A stretch of DNA of 64,000 bases from Acanthochlamys bracteata (Eukaryota > Streptophyta > Magnoliopsida > Pandanales > Velloziaceae). Numbering within the stretch: position 1 is the first letter of the stretch; each line of letters starts with the position of its first letter. This document shows positions 52,218 to 63,646 of this stretch, one piece after another. The stretch lies in NCBI GenBank assembly GCA_019914995.1, contig CM034140.1, positions 1,426,001-1,490,000 of the forward strand, read 5' to 3'. The notes under the pieces were generated by a model that was given only the letters and a program-made list of their open reading frames with translations, was not told the origin of the DNA and ran no database searches. A program made the position numbers and the translations under genes.

Positions 52218-53853
52218 GTACAAAAAAAAACGAAAAGCTCAGATTTTATGTTGTTTTCTGTTACCTGGAATCACGGTTTTCTTGAATCATGAAATATGTT
52301 TTATTTCCAGTTTGATTTGTAAGGGATTTCTGTTTTTTTAAATATTTTCCTGATTGGAGAATTCAGTGATGCATGTTGTTTTACAGTGGTTTTGTGGATT
52401 CTTTGTGCATGCATGTATATATTTTGTTCGTTTTGATAATTCTCTTGTTTGAATGAATTTTTTTATTCAAGAAAATTGAGGTATTGTTGTAGAGATGGCT
52501 TTTCTTTTTTTTGTTGAAATTTTATATTGCTGAATCTTGTTAAGTTGTCAGATGTTCATGTTTGGTTTCCAACTTTCAGTGTTTTCAATGCTTTGTTGGT
52601 AGAATTGGAAGTGAATTCTCTCCTCATTGAGGTATGAGGTATTAGTTTCCCTTAGATTCTTGAAATCGGGTGGGTTTCTTTGATTTCTTCGTGCAGAATA
52701 ACTGTTCTAATTGTTCAAAGATAGTGAAAGCTGGCACCCGCTTGTTCACAAATAACCAGGAACATGGGAGTTAGGAGCCCCGATCTTCTTAATCATCGCT
52801 ATTCGATAGTTAAATCGTGAAGGGTATCATTAGACAAATTATTTTGGTTGACCTTAAGAATGTATGAATAGGTCTATGCTTTTTCTGTGCTTTGATGAAA
52901 TGGTATTCTTCATCTCTGACGACTTCCTCTATGACCACAATTGATGATTTTTCCCATTTTCTTGTTTGATGTTGTTGTTAGCTTCGCTAAAACTCTGTAT
53001 GATTCTCAACGATAAATGTGATGATTTTCCATCGGTAAGACATTCCTTAATGTTAGTGCCTCTCCCTAAGAAAAAGGGGCTAAAGCTTGAACAAGTAGTT
53101 TTGTTAGCCTAAATATAGAACGAGGATTTGCTCACACACAAGCTACAAATTCTTGATTGCTGTCAGTTAAATATAAACAGATGTGGACAAACTTAGAAGG
53201 TAAGGTTGTGTCTAACAATTGGCGAAAGCTCTTATGCTTCTGATTTTGTTTTCTCCTAAATGAGCTTGAGGTTCCATTCAATATCTTTGCTTTTAGTAAT
53301 GATCACCGTTATCCTTCAGGTTGACGGTGCATGCAGATATGTGCTAATGGGCTTATCATAGAGCGTATAAGTACTAAGATTTTGGCCGACTCTTTTGAGA
53401 AAAATGTGTGAACTTCATTCTAGTCAGATCTGTAAGTCAAATAACTCATGTTTTTTGCAATTTGTGACATGATGCAGCATACCATGTATCAAAAGTTAGA
53501 ATGGCATGTGATACTGTTATGTCTAGATGCCTTACTTCCTCCTCTGTATTACGTCGTGGTTGTTATACTGGTTGCACTCTTGGTTTAAGGATGATGTTTT
53601 TAGGCTGAGAATTTTGAGTCAGAAAGCTGATCTGGAATCAGTCCTATTATGTACGAACTTTCGTTGTTGATTGGTTTAAGGATGATATTTTCGTTGTTGA
53701 TTTAATTCAAAAGCAATATTCATTCTGGCACTCATCAGTGTTTTAAGGAGAGAAACAAAGCACGCCTGCAAATATGACAAAAGTATTTTATCAGAAAGGA
53801 GCTGCAGTAGTATCCTAGATCATTTCTTTCTGAATTAATGTTTTGTTCTGCAG
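52218..53853 (+). other. NF-YC 5'-leader intron
   Basis: Donor CAGCAG|gtacaa and acceptor gttctgcag|TAGTAG place a 1.6-kb intron in the leader, with 39 untranslated bases before the ATG. It contains no recognised gene. Confidence 0.6.
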
Positions 53854-53892
53854 TAGTAGGTTTATATTTTGGAGGAAGTGAAAGCTTGTGCC

Positions 53893-54705
53893 ATGGAACA
53901 ATCAGCACAACCAGCCAAACCTGTCGTAAGTGTTGTATCAGGAGCACCGCAAATAGCTTATGCCGCTCCTTCCTACCACCCTGCTGCTTTGGTAGCTACT
54001 GGTACTCCTGCCATTATTCCACCAACGCAACCTGCAACAACTTTCCCTACCTCTCCTAGCCACATTGGAAATCAGCAACAGATTGCCTATCAGCAAGTTC
54101 AGCAATTCCACCATCAGCAAAGGCAGCAGCTTCAGGCATTCTGGGCAAACCAAATCCTTGAAATAGAGCAGACCACAGACTTCAAGAATCACAGCCTGCC
54201 TTTGGCGCGGATCAAGAAGATAATGAAGGCTGATGAGGATGTCCGCATGATTTCAGCTGAGGCCCCTGTGATTTTTGCAAAGGCATGCGAGATGTTCATA
54301 CTGGAACTGACTCTGAGGTCCTGGCTTCACACAGAGGAGAACAAGAGACGGACACTACAGAAGAATGATATCGCTGCTGCTATAACAAGGACTGATATTT
54401 TCGACTTCTTGGTTGACATAGTTCCAAGAGATGACCTGAAAGAAGAAGGCCTCATGATGCCTAGAGCTGCAGTGCCTGCTGTTGGTGCTCCAACAGAACC
54501 AATTCCATACTACTATGTTCCAGCACAACATCATCAGGTTGCTGCACCAGGGATGATTTCAGGGAAAGCTGTTGATCAGACAGCTGCAGCAGCAATTTAT
54601 GCACAGCAAACACATCTAATGGCTTATGTGTGGCCGCAACCCCTAGCAGAAGAATCCACTCGACAGCAAATGCAGCAGTCTCAGCAGCAGCAATCTGAAG
54701 AGTAA
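53893..54705 (+). CDS. NF-YC, CCAAT-binding complex histone-fold subunit C
   Basis: Subunit of the heterotrimeric NF-Y transcription factor; NF-YC pairs with NF-YB through the histone fold, then recruits NF-YA or CONSTANS-type proteins. Single coding exon of 270 residues. The Gln-rich N-terminus leads into [18 protein letters not shown], then the core [20 protein letters not shown] at 102-121, [17 protein letters not shown] and [22 protein letters not shown], and ends in a Gln-rich tail. It resembles the NF-YC1/4/9 group that acts in flowering and hormone signalling. The Met at 53893 is the first ATG in the last leader exon and is followed by EQSAQPAKP. No defect seen. Confidence 0.96.
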   Translation: MEQSAQPAKPVVSVVSGAPQIAYAAPSYHPAALVATGTPAIIPPTQPATTFPTSPSHIGNQQQIAYQQVQQFHHQQRQQLQAFWANQILEIEQTTDFKNHSLPLARIKKIMKADEDVRMISAEAPVIFAKACEMFILELTLRSWLHTEENKRRTLQKNDIAAAITRTDIFDFLVDIVPRDDLKEEGLMMPRAAVPAVGAPTEPIPYYYVPAQHHQVAAPGMISGKAVDQTAAAAIYAQQTHLMAYVWPQPLAEESTRQQMQQSQQQQSEE

Positions 54706-55136
54706 CATCACTGCCTACCTTTTAGGGGGGAAAAAAAAGAAAAGAGAGAATCTTCAAAATTCTAATACTTTGGTGAGTGACAATTAGCAAGTTGAGAGAG
54801 TGAGTGATTGATGTCTGGGATGTGCTGTACAGGTGCTTCTTATGCAAATGTTTTAGAAACAGCACCAGGCGTTGTAGTGTGTTGTAGCTAGATTTCAGTA
54901 GTGCCGTTGCAGGTAGCAACTTAGGTTTGTGGTGTTGTAACAAAGAGTCTTTTTTTCTCTCGACACAAGTATTATCGTCATTGTCGGAAAGGAATAAAGC
55001 GTAACTTTCAATATTCATACTTCAGTTTTGCAAGAATATCTCATGGAGGTGTAGCCTGGTAGTATATAGGTTACAATGAACACAGGCTTCTGCTGATCCC
55101 TGCAAAACTTTAGAGCTTGCATTTAACGCAAAGAAG
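54706..55136. other. NF-YC 3' untranslated region and spacer
   Basis: Transcribed 3' sequence of NF-YC; an AATAAA-type signal occurs near 54992. No separate gene seen. Confidence 0.5.
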
Positions 55137-56309
55137 CTATGCATAAAACACTTGACCCACATTGAGCAAGCTCTCGAGAGGTACATTGAAAATAACACTG
55201 TTTTCCCTACATATCCTCCTAAGAAAGGCGTATACATAATCCACTGCAATCTTTTTCAAAAAAACTTTACTTCCTCCGTGCTCTCAATATCGTGTTTCCA
55301 TGAATGTGAACTACACCGGCCTGTTTACACCTGTTCAAGAACTCTTCGGCCTCCGTCTGACTCATTTGCCCTGAAAACCTCGACGCACCATTGGCATGAT
55401 GAGGGGATTGGACAGGTTCTATTGAGTCAGATAAAGTAGAACGCCTAATATGTGAGTTACCGTTTTCAGTGACGAGCAACTCAACTGAGTTATCGGTTTT
55501 CTGTCTTTGAACCCTGTAGGCAGTGACCACTGTATTCAGAATCCAGTAACCATCCATCAATGACTCCAATCTGACAAACAAAGAAAGCGCACCGAAGCGC
55601 ATCTTCTCAAAGTTGTCGTCTTTCTTGTGTAGATCCTTGTAACCATACCTTGCAACACAACAGAAGATGTGGAAGTTTTTTGGGCCAATTCTTCTTACAA
55701 GAAATCTAACGTCCATAGGAACTGTGTAGACAGGGAGGTACTTCACACAGACGGAAAAAACAACCGAGTGGATAGCTGGTAGGTTGGTGATGACCGTAGG
55801 CATTTCCATGACTTTGGTTCTTAGCAGTTACGGCTATACAAAGAATCACGAGGATCCAACTTATGTCAGGAATATATATCTGACCTAGAAACTTCTTTGA
55901 AGTATAAACCACATTGACCCGTGAGAAACAGCCAAGTGGTAATACTTGCTTGATTTATTGAAAATGCCACAGATACGGTGGCCTGGCTGACAATAACAGC
56001 TTCTAGTGTTGCAACTATAAACACTCGCCAGTATTCGCTGTCTACAAATAATAATAGCATCAGCAACTGATGCAGAGTTACAATCTGTTTTTCAATGAAG
56101 TTAGAAACATTTGGGCATTACCTGGAATGGGACGGTAAAAGGCATCAAAAACTGATCTTTGTTCTGCATGATGTAAGCTGCTTGTCCAGTGCATGCAAGA
56201 AGAAGGCAAGGGAAGACGACAATGGTGAAAGCTATCTACAATAAAGCCAGATGCAAGGTGTTAAAACGTGAAGCAAGACAAATCAATTTTGAGTTGCAAT
56301 GATAGGTTA

Positions 56310-56552
56310 GGGCATGTTCCTAATTGAATTTTTTAAAAATAAATTAAAAATATAGTTTAATTTTTATATTTTGATTATTTATTCAAGTGAGTTGAAAGTG
56401 AAATTTAATTTTTAGTTTTTTAAAAAAGTTGAAAATAAAATAAAATAATTTTGGAGTTTTGTTATGAGTTTAATTTATGTTTAAAATATGTGAGTCATAT
56501 GGTTCTCCAAAGTTTATAGAAAAAATTAAAAATTTAAATTTGAAACACGTCC
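56310..56552. mobile_element. MITE, 243 bp, TTA target-site duplication
   Basis: Left end GGGCATGTTCC and reverse complement of right end GGACGTGTTTC are imperfect inverted repeats. TTA occurs at 56307-56309 and 56553-56555. AT-rich, non-coding, with GAGTTGAAAGTGAAATTTAA inside, also seen in the 2672-3274 element. It lies in the KUP pseudogene intron directly beside the next MITE. Confidence 0.7.
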
Positions 56553-56556
56553 TTAC

Positions 56557-56816
56557 GGGGGCGTTTGGGATTGCTTATGAAATGGAGCTTTTGTGAAATG
56601 AAGGGTATTTTTGTCCTTTTTAAAAAACGAGCTCTATTTTTTTTACTTCTAAAAAAATAATAAAAATATGCAATAAAAAGATCTCACTCCGTAGAATTTT
56701 TCTACACTTTCTAAATTTTTAAATAAATTTTTTATATATTTATAAAATATGTATTGAAAAACGTGAAATGGAGAATTGAAAAGTTGGATTGGAGGAAAGC
56801 AAAGCCAAACACCCCC
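56557..56816. mobile_element. MITE, 260 bp, TAC target-site duplication, best-preserved copy
   Basis: Terminal inverted repeats GGGGGCGTTTGG and CCAAACACCCCC match at 11 of 12 positions, with TAC at 56554-56556 and 56817-56819. The interior shares long near-identical runs with 3656-3926 and 59959-60145. The 3-bp duplication and G-rich ...TTTGG ends fit PIF/Harbinger (Tourist-like) MITEs. It entered at the splice donor of the KUP exon ending at 56820. Confidence 0.82.
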
Positions 56817-56870
56817 TACATCGACAGCCAGAACAGGAAAGTGACAAAGATCAGCATACAAGGCTTTTTC

Positions 56871-57442
56871 CTGAATAATTGAAGAAAAAGGATGTAAGTT
56901 ATCATACAATTACCAAATCAAGTAAACAAAAAGCACTCTGATTAAAATCTAAGTATCCAACATGTAATACTAAGCATAATTCCACCAAGAGAGGTCCAAT
57001 ATCGTGATCCCTTCTGAAATAACGGTATATGTGTACACGGGAGAGAAAGCTTTCAATACTCTTTAAATATGAAAACATACGTAACTTTACATTATAAATA
57101 CTATATATATAATACATTTAAATTTTTTAATTAAAAATATTTTGAAAATTTCTTTTTTTTTATTTTATTTTTTTTAACCAAAACCATGTTTCATAATCAA
57201 TCCGAAAGATCCCAAAAGAATCTGCCACCCGATCTCTGGAGAATGGAGGTCGACATGTTACCACTTTGAATACTTTTCAACCAAAATTGAATTCTTTTGT
57301 TTTTGGTTAGAAAGAAAACGTTTCCATTTATCTTCCCATTTTCTTGTTCAATTCTTATGCTTCTTCTTGCTAGAAATTAATTTTCTCCTACCAATCTTCA
57401 AAAAAGAATTTGGAAAATTTACCAAGTTTTGGGTTTTCCTTG
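56871..57442. other. Spacer between KUP pseudogene and SDRB
   Basis: AT-rich; no earlier KUP exon recognised. The last 150 bases are the likely SDRB promoter and leader. Confidence 0.45.
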
Positions 57443-60338
57443 ATGGGTTCCAGTAGTTCTCCATTTCGAGCTGATATATTGAAGGGAAAGGTGGCCTTGG
57501 TGACCGGCGGTGGGTCTGGAATCGGCCTCGAGATCAGTACTCAGTTCGGTAGACACGGCGCTGCTGTTGCGATAATGGGCCGCCGCCGCCATGTCATTGA
57601 TGAAGCCGTTGAACATCTCCGGTCCTTTGGCATTCAGGTTAGGATGTGTTGCTGGATTGTTGTTAATTTCGAGCTCTAATCAAGTTTGAGATCTGAGTGC
57701 TTGCTTTTCCTCTTTTTCTTTTTACATGCAACTTTAGATAAAAGTTTTGAGTTTTCGGTGATAAGGAATCAGTTTGTTATGCGATTTGATGAAATTCGTA
57801 AGTCTTTCTTTATGATTTACATGTGATTTGAGCTCTGGCTGCTTGCCTGCTTTCCTAATGATTATGCTTGAAGGTTAAAGAACTTAAGGCGCAGGAGAGT
57901 TCCGGATATATAATTCAGTGAAATTAGGGTGTACCTTTTTTGAGGTTTAGAATTGTCGCTAGGTAATTTTGGATGTGTAAGTTGGAAAAAGTATTGTGCA
58001 TTTTCTTTGTGATTTTTATAAACTTAAAGTCCTGTTTACTTGGTCTGCCAGAAAAATAAGAAATGGGCTGATGTAAGTTTGCATTTTCCCATGGTTTGTC
58101 TCCTATTATGCACTGCAGGCCGCTGGGTTTGACGGTGATGTTCGCAAGCGGGAAGATGCAGCTAGGGTTCTAGAGCAGACTGTCAAACATTTCGGGAAAA
58201 TTGATATTCTTGTCAATGGAGCAGCTGGCAATTTTCTTGCAGCACCAGAGGATTTGTCGCCTAATGGATTTCGAACAGGTAGAAATCTCTTTTTTATGTT
58301 TAAAATGTATGCTACCATTGGTTAAGCAAATTGTTAGTGTTGACTGGGGTTGGTTCAGAACATGCTCTTACATTTAAACCACAGTTAATATCTATGGCTC
58401 ATCTGGTTGAGACTACACAATGATTCTTCCATAACTTTTCCCAACCCTCTACACATAATGGAGCACGTAATCTTATCTTTAGTAGACATAGCTGAAGGTT
58501 CTGCATCTTAAACTTATGTAGTAAAGCATTTGCTATTATTGGGACAGCCAGTTGACTTGTAGTTCTCTGAAGCATAGTTCTTTGATTGCTTTTCCTGAAT
58601 AGTTATTGCTGCTATCATTTTTCAGTGTTGGATATTGATTCAGTTGGAACATATACGATGTCCTTTGAAGCTTTAAAATATCTAAAAAAGGCAGGAATAG
58701 GTAGAGATCAATCAACGGGTGGACTTATTCTGAACATAAGTGCAACTCTACATTATACAGCATCTTGGTATCAGATTCATGTATCTGCTGCAAAGGTATA
58801 CCTGTATATGTTGATTAAGTAAGAGCTCCTGCTTCACTATTGCTAAGTGTTTTCTCATTCCAAATGCAGGCAGCTGTTGATAGCATCACTAGATCTTTGG
58901 CTCTTGAGTGGGGAACAGATTATGATATCCGAGTCAATGGTATTGCTCCAGGACCAATTGAGGGAACTCCAGGAATGAGGAAGCTTGCGCCAGAAGAGTT
59001 AGAAAGCAGGACACGAGATTACATGCCTCTATTCAAACTAGGAGAGAAATGGGACATCGCGATGGCAGCTGTTTACTTGGCTTCTGGTGCAGGTTGGTTA
59101 CCATACTTTTTACATGAATTACTCTTTTCCAGTATGATATTTTGCCTAAACTTATGAAAGATTTCACAAAAAATACTGTTTGGACTGCGTTGTTGATGGC
59201 TAGCTGAAAAAACATTGCAAGAATTGTAACAATCATTATATATAAGCGACATACAGGTTTCTGGCTTTTTTCCAGGAAGCCATGGTATCTCCTAGTGTTA
59301 ACCTGAATATCACTATTTAGTCGATCGGACTCAACCCTTCTTGTAAAATTGTTCTGGATAAAGACATATCATAGCTACAAGAATGCAAATTAAACATTTG
59401 TGAAAATGGAAAAGAGGCTTGCATGAGAATTAAATGTTTAGTTGCTTGCCAAAACTGAAATAAACATGGTAAAGATATTTTAGATCTCCAGAATCTTATG
59501 AGATGTTGACTCCGCGACCATGAGAGATCATCAATTACTTAATAGTGTCATCTTTTTGTTGTCGTGCTCTTAATGCCTATGTTCTTTCAGGCAGCACAGT
59601 ATGAATATATATAGTATGTGTAGCCAAAGCCTGGATTTCTTCTATGGAGCTTAGTGCCACCTTTTAGTTATCCAACAACATTTGCTTGAGAAATTTATGT
59701 ACCAATGTCTTTTTAACACAAGGCAAAAATGGGAGATACTACCAGTGCCTCGTAGTAAATAAATTGATTTGCGAAAGCAATCACTGCCCAGATAGGGGCA
59801 GGTTAGCCATGAAGAATGTTTTTGTTTTCGCCATAGCACACCTATGATTATGTTGATCTCAGTGAACTAGGAGCAGGTTGGATATTTGAGGATTCTGACT
59901 ATTTCTCGAATATTGCTGCTGTAAGTACTTGAAAATTCACATGTAAATATAAGACAAAGGGGACGTTTGGGAGTGCTTATGAAATGGAGATTTTCTGGAA
60001 TGGAGGGTATTAAAAATCTCACTACGTAGAATTTTTTTAAACTTTCTAAATTTTTAAATAGATTTTCTAAATACTTATAAAATGTGTATTGAAAAACATA
60101 AAATTAAAAATTAAAAAGCTAATTTTCTTGTAATGTTTACAGTAGAATTTGGTGTTCTATAATTGATTAACTACCTCTCGCAGGTAAATACATCAACGGC
60201 CACACTATGGTTGTTGATGGAGGGCTGTGGCTGAGTCGTCCTAGACATGTACCCAAGGAGGAAGTGAAAGCACTATCAAGAGTAGTAGAGAAGAAGACGA
60301 GATCATCATCATCCAAGCTTCCTACCAGCAAACTTTGA
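57443..60338 (+). CDS. SDRB: Peroxisomal 2,4-dienoyl-CoA reductase (SDRB)
   Basis: Short-chain dehydrogenase that reduces 2,4-dienoyl-CoA esters during peroxisomal oxidation of unsaturated fatty acids. Five exons join in frame: 57443-57637, 58119-58278, 58626-58795, 58870-59092 and 60184-60338, giving 300 residues. The nucleotide-binding TGGGSGIG is at 21-28, then GDVRK, the VNGAAGNF motif, the NISATLHYTASWYQIHVSAAKAAVD catalytic region, IRVNGIAPGPI, and GHTMVVDGGLWL. The C-terminal SKL is a type 1 peroxisomal signal. The start is the first Met before the conserved FRADILKGKVALVTGG. Two MITE-related sequences lie nearby, one inside intron 4, without harm to the splice sites. Confidence 0.96.
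59959..60145. mobile_element. MITE copy in SDRB intron 4
   Basis: Starts GGGGACGTTTGGGAGTGCTT, nearly identical over 26 bases to the 56557 element, and shares TCTCACTACGTAGAATTTTT and the TTATAAAATGTGTATTGAAAAA core. The right terminus is eroded, so the end is approximate and no duplication was found. Confidence 0.65.
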
Positions 60339-60476
60339 TATTTCAATCAGCTCAAAAGAATTTTATAGGCCTTATCGCATCCCCATTTTATTTGCATCGA
60401 ATTTGTGTAACAGATTGTAAGCTATTTGCCAGAAACATATCTATTGTTTAAGATCCATAAGTTTATATTTCTGTTA

Positions 60477-60680
60477 GGACATGTTTCAATTACCATTTGA
60501 CTTTACTTTCCTCCTTTAGAATTGAGTTCAACACTTCATGTATTTTAATTATGAATCTAAATTTCACTTTCCTTTTCACACAATATTTATTTTCATCAAA
60601 ATTTTTGCTTTTTTTCTGAATTTTATTTTTGCAAAAAACTTATTTCATAAACTTATTTTCTATGTGATTTAGAATGACTC
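60477..60680. mobile_element. Candidate MITE downstream of SDRB, TTA duplication
   Basis: Left end GGACATGTTTCAATTAC and reverse complement of right end GAGTCATTCTAAATCAC are loosely similar. TTA is at 60474-60476 and 60681-60683. The left end is close to that of the 56310 element. Confidence 0.45.
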
Positions 60681-60734
60681 TTAGATCGACTCTACGAATG
60701 AGTTCTTCGGGCTTAGCTATGGGTAGTTGGATTT

Positions 60735-60965
60735 CGGAAACATTTAGAAGTACTTATAAAAAAATAAAATATTTATTTATTATTTATTTTTAAAAAAATT
60801 AATTTTAAAAGTATTAAAAATAATTAATAATAGAATTTTATGAGGTGGAATTTTTTTGCATTTTTTAAAATGTTAAAATAAAATTTATAAAGTATATAGA
60901 AAGCTTATTGAAAATCATAAAATTAAAATTAAAATGAAAATTTGTAGAAAAGCAAATCAAATATG
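60735..60965. mobile_element. Degenerate MITE relic
   Basis: Contains AACATTTAGAAGTACTTATAAA at the left and a TATTGAAAATCATAAAATTAAA run near the right, both shared with the other elements. Ends uncertain. Confidence 0.4.
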
Positions 60966-61035
60966 CTTAAAAGATCAGTTACATGTGAGAGTTATAGGTA
61001 ACTGAATCGGGACAAAACATAAACTCGCAAGGGCC

Positions 61036-61112
61036 TGGGCCGAATCCGGTCTTGTGCAAGCCTGGGCCGTTCCCACCACTAAAATGATGTACACTTTGTT
61101 GGTTCATGGGCC
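61036..61112 (+). promoter_or_regulatory. Three TGGGCC site II elements in the VIR3 promoter
   Basis: TGGGCC occurs at 61036-61041, 61063-61068 and 61107-61112, 240-320 bases before the start codon. The first two lie in a near-direct repeat of GCCTGGGCCG. Such elements bind TCP factors and are common in nuclear genes for organelle proteins. Confidence 0.5.
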
Positions 61113-61355
61113 ATGGCCTACCTTTGTGGCCACTACTTCTTATCAAAATTTGAGACACTTCATAGATTCTATAGCTAAAATTCTTGAAATGTTGTTATCT
61201 GTAACCTTTGATATAATTGATAACCATGAAATTACATTTTTGTAACTACAGATTATCAAATAAAAGACCCTGATTTTGGAAACAGTTTACTTTAATTGCC
61301 ACCGCAGAATATCTGTTGCCCTGAAAAAAGAATTAGCAGAAGTGCTGGAACGGCC

Positions 61356-63646
61356 ATGGTGACCACCGTGGTTTCACCTTCTCTATCTCTACGCTACCCT
61401 ACTTCAACACTAATAGGAAATTCCATTTCTACCCTTCCGACCATTAAAATCATTAAAGCTTCCTCGGCTAAGCAGTGGCGTGAATACGAGAACGCCGTGA
61501 AGGAGAAAGATCTCGAGCGTGCTCTCCGGTTCTTGAAAATCAATTCTTCTTCTTCACCGAAACCGATTCTCCTGCAACCTGATGGCGCTGAAAGTCGTGG
61601 GCAATCTCGATATCAGATTTTGGATTCGTTTGATGATGGTTTGGGTTGGTTGGAGAAGAAGAGAGATTGGGAGGTGCTTGATACGTGCATCAACGCCGAT
61701 GATATGCGGCTTGTCGCCGCAGCTTATGAGTTCTTGAAAGATCGAGGCTTGCTTTCGAATTTCGGAAAGTGCAAAAGTATTGGTAATACCTTTTTCTTTT
61801 CTAAATTTCTTCTAGTAATTTGGTTAAAGGAATGATGTTTGTAGATTCCGTAACTACTATGTTCATTTTGGTATATGAAAGGAATGAACTTGAGAATGAC
61901 CTATTGCTTAGTTATGAGATCAATGTGGTTGGCTCGATAATTTTAGTGTGGTATTTGTATCTGTTGAGTTGCATAGCTAATGCGTTATACTTGTTCATCA
62001 TTGTAGTTCTAGAAGGCCCAAGAGAAGTGACGCCAAATGTTCTGAAGGAATCAACTGGTTTAGAAGGTAATGGATCTTGAATTTCTCTCTCGTCGGCCTT
62101 TTAAGAATTCTTCCTAGCATGCTGCATGTGAAGTTATAACTACTTCTACTAGGTCTAGACATTAGCTAGTTCTTATTGTTCTTAACATGGTTAACTTAAA
62201 ATATATTCTCGTTTTGACATTGAATCATGGACTCAGGAAATATTTCTGATGCATGCAGCTAAAAAGCTTGCACCTAAAAAGTGGGGACTTTCTGGAAGTT
62301 CCAGGAACATCTTGCTTGCATTCCTTGCTGGGTCATCGTTTCTTGTCTCACAGGGAATAGACATAAGACCTAACTTAGCAGCCATATTGGGATTAGCAAT
62401 GTTGGATGCAATTTTCCTTGGGGGAAGCTGTCTTGCCCAAATACTTTGTTTTTGGCCTCCTTGTAAACGTCGGATTCTTGTGCATGAGGCAGGCCACCTC
62501 CTCACTGGTAATGTAAATCATTCTGAGGTTTTTGAGTGGCCAACAGGAATTGATGGATTCTGATTGCTTATTCAATATGCAGCATATCTGATGGGCTGTC
62601 CAATAAGAGGGGTGATATTGGACCCAATTATTGCAATGAAAATGGGGATTCAGGGGCAGGTATATATATGCTTTCTGATCATTATGACAAATGAGCACTT
62701 CTTCCAAGTACCATTTTGTAATACTCAATTTATGCATATGGATCAAACTAAGATAATAAGGATGAGAGAGAAAGAGAGGTCATTTTAATGGTTGTTGCAT
62801 TTGACTTACTGTTTCAAACATGTCAACTTGAAGAAGATCTGTGAGTTTGTTGTTATTAAGGCTTATGTAGGATCTCGCTATTCAAGTTCTGGATGAAGCT
62901 TGGCTAATGCAGTTTCTTTTGTAACCTCCGTACTTGTCATGTAAAGTCTTGAAAGTAACTGCTTTATGAATTCCGTAATTAGCTGGTTAAGCCTATTCTT
63001 GGAATTATCTTGTGATGCTTCATAGTACTATGACATGCTAAACTCTAATATTAGTCTTCTGCTGTAGGCAGGAACTCAGTTTTGGGATGAAAAGTTAGAG
63101 AACGAGCTTGCTGAGGGTCGCCTAAGTGGCTCTGCTTTTGACAGGTAGGCATTTTCTTATAGCTACAGATATTGAGTAAAAGGATATATCCAACTCTCTT
63201 CGAGTAGATTTATGAGGCATCAGCGGCCCCTTATCTGATGGCTCTCGTGCATGATTTTGAATGGCAAGGTATTCGATGGTTCTTTTTGCGGGAATTGCGG
63301 CTGAAGCTCTTGTTTATGGGGAGGCAGAAGGCGGAGAAAATGATGAGAACCTGTTCAGGAGCATTTGTGTTCTCCTACAACCTCCACTGACTGTTGCACA
63401 GGTCTGTATCTCATTTATTTTATCCACCAATGATGAGAACAGTTCAAGCATTGAACGGTTTCCCCCTCAAATTGTGATCCAATCTATCAGATGTCAAATC
63501 AAGCAAGGTGGGCTGTCATGCAGTCATACAATCTTCTAAAGTGGCATAAACATGCACATAGAGCTGCTGTGAAAGCTCTAGGAAGTGGGTACAGCCTTAG
63601 CGAGGTCATCAGGCTGATCGAGGAGGCAATGCCTTCTACTAGCTGA
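61356..63646 (+). CDS. VIRESCENT3-like plastid M41-type metalloprotease without AAA domain
   Basis: Homologue of Arabidopsis VIR3 (At1g56180), an FtsH-related plastid protein whose loss causes virescence. Seven exons join in frame: 61356-61782, 62007-62066, 62259-62507, 62583-62659, 63068-63144, 63269-63401 and 63491-63646, giving 392 residues against about 389. The first 35 residues are Ser/Thr-rich, as in a transit peptide. Next come an acidic coiled region (WREYENAVKEKDLERAL), two hydrophobic segments (about 180-192 and 203-226), then the zinc site HEAGH at 238-242, CPIRGVILDP, FAGIAAEALVYGEAEGGENDE and a C-terminal helical region. An AAA ATPase module is absent, as expected for this subfamily. 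No defect seen. Confidence 0.92.

Larger units (their letters stand above)
55137..56870 (-). pseudogene. KUP/HAK potassium transporter, decayed fragment
   Basis: Pieces of the C-terminal half of a plant KUP/HAK K+ transporter (KUP5/7/12-like) remain. Exon pieces: 56870-56820 (ALYADLCHFPVLAV), 56235-56122 (IAFTIVVFPCLLLACTGQAA), and from 56041 onward (EYWRVFIVATL). A one-base loss near 56152 shifts the frame, small indels lie around 55950-55985, and near 55795 the sequence jumps from GNAYG to [10 protein letters not shown], deleting several membrane helices. The tail ([32 protein letters not shown], then LNVGQVFYA and stop at 55137) contains further shifts near 55550 and 55262. All upstream exons are missing. 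Introns survive, so this was not a retrocopy. Two MITEs sit in one intron. Not functional. Confidence 0.9.
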
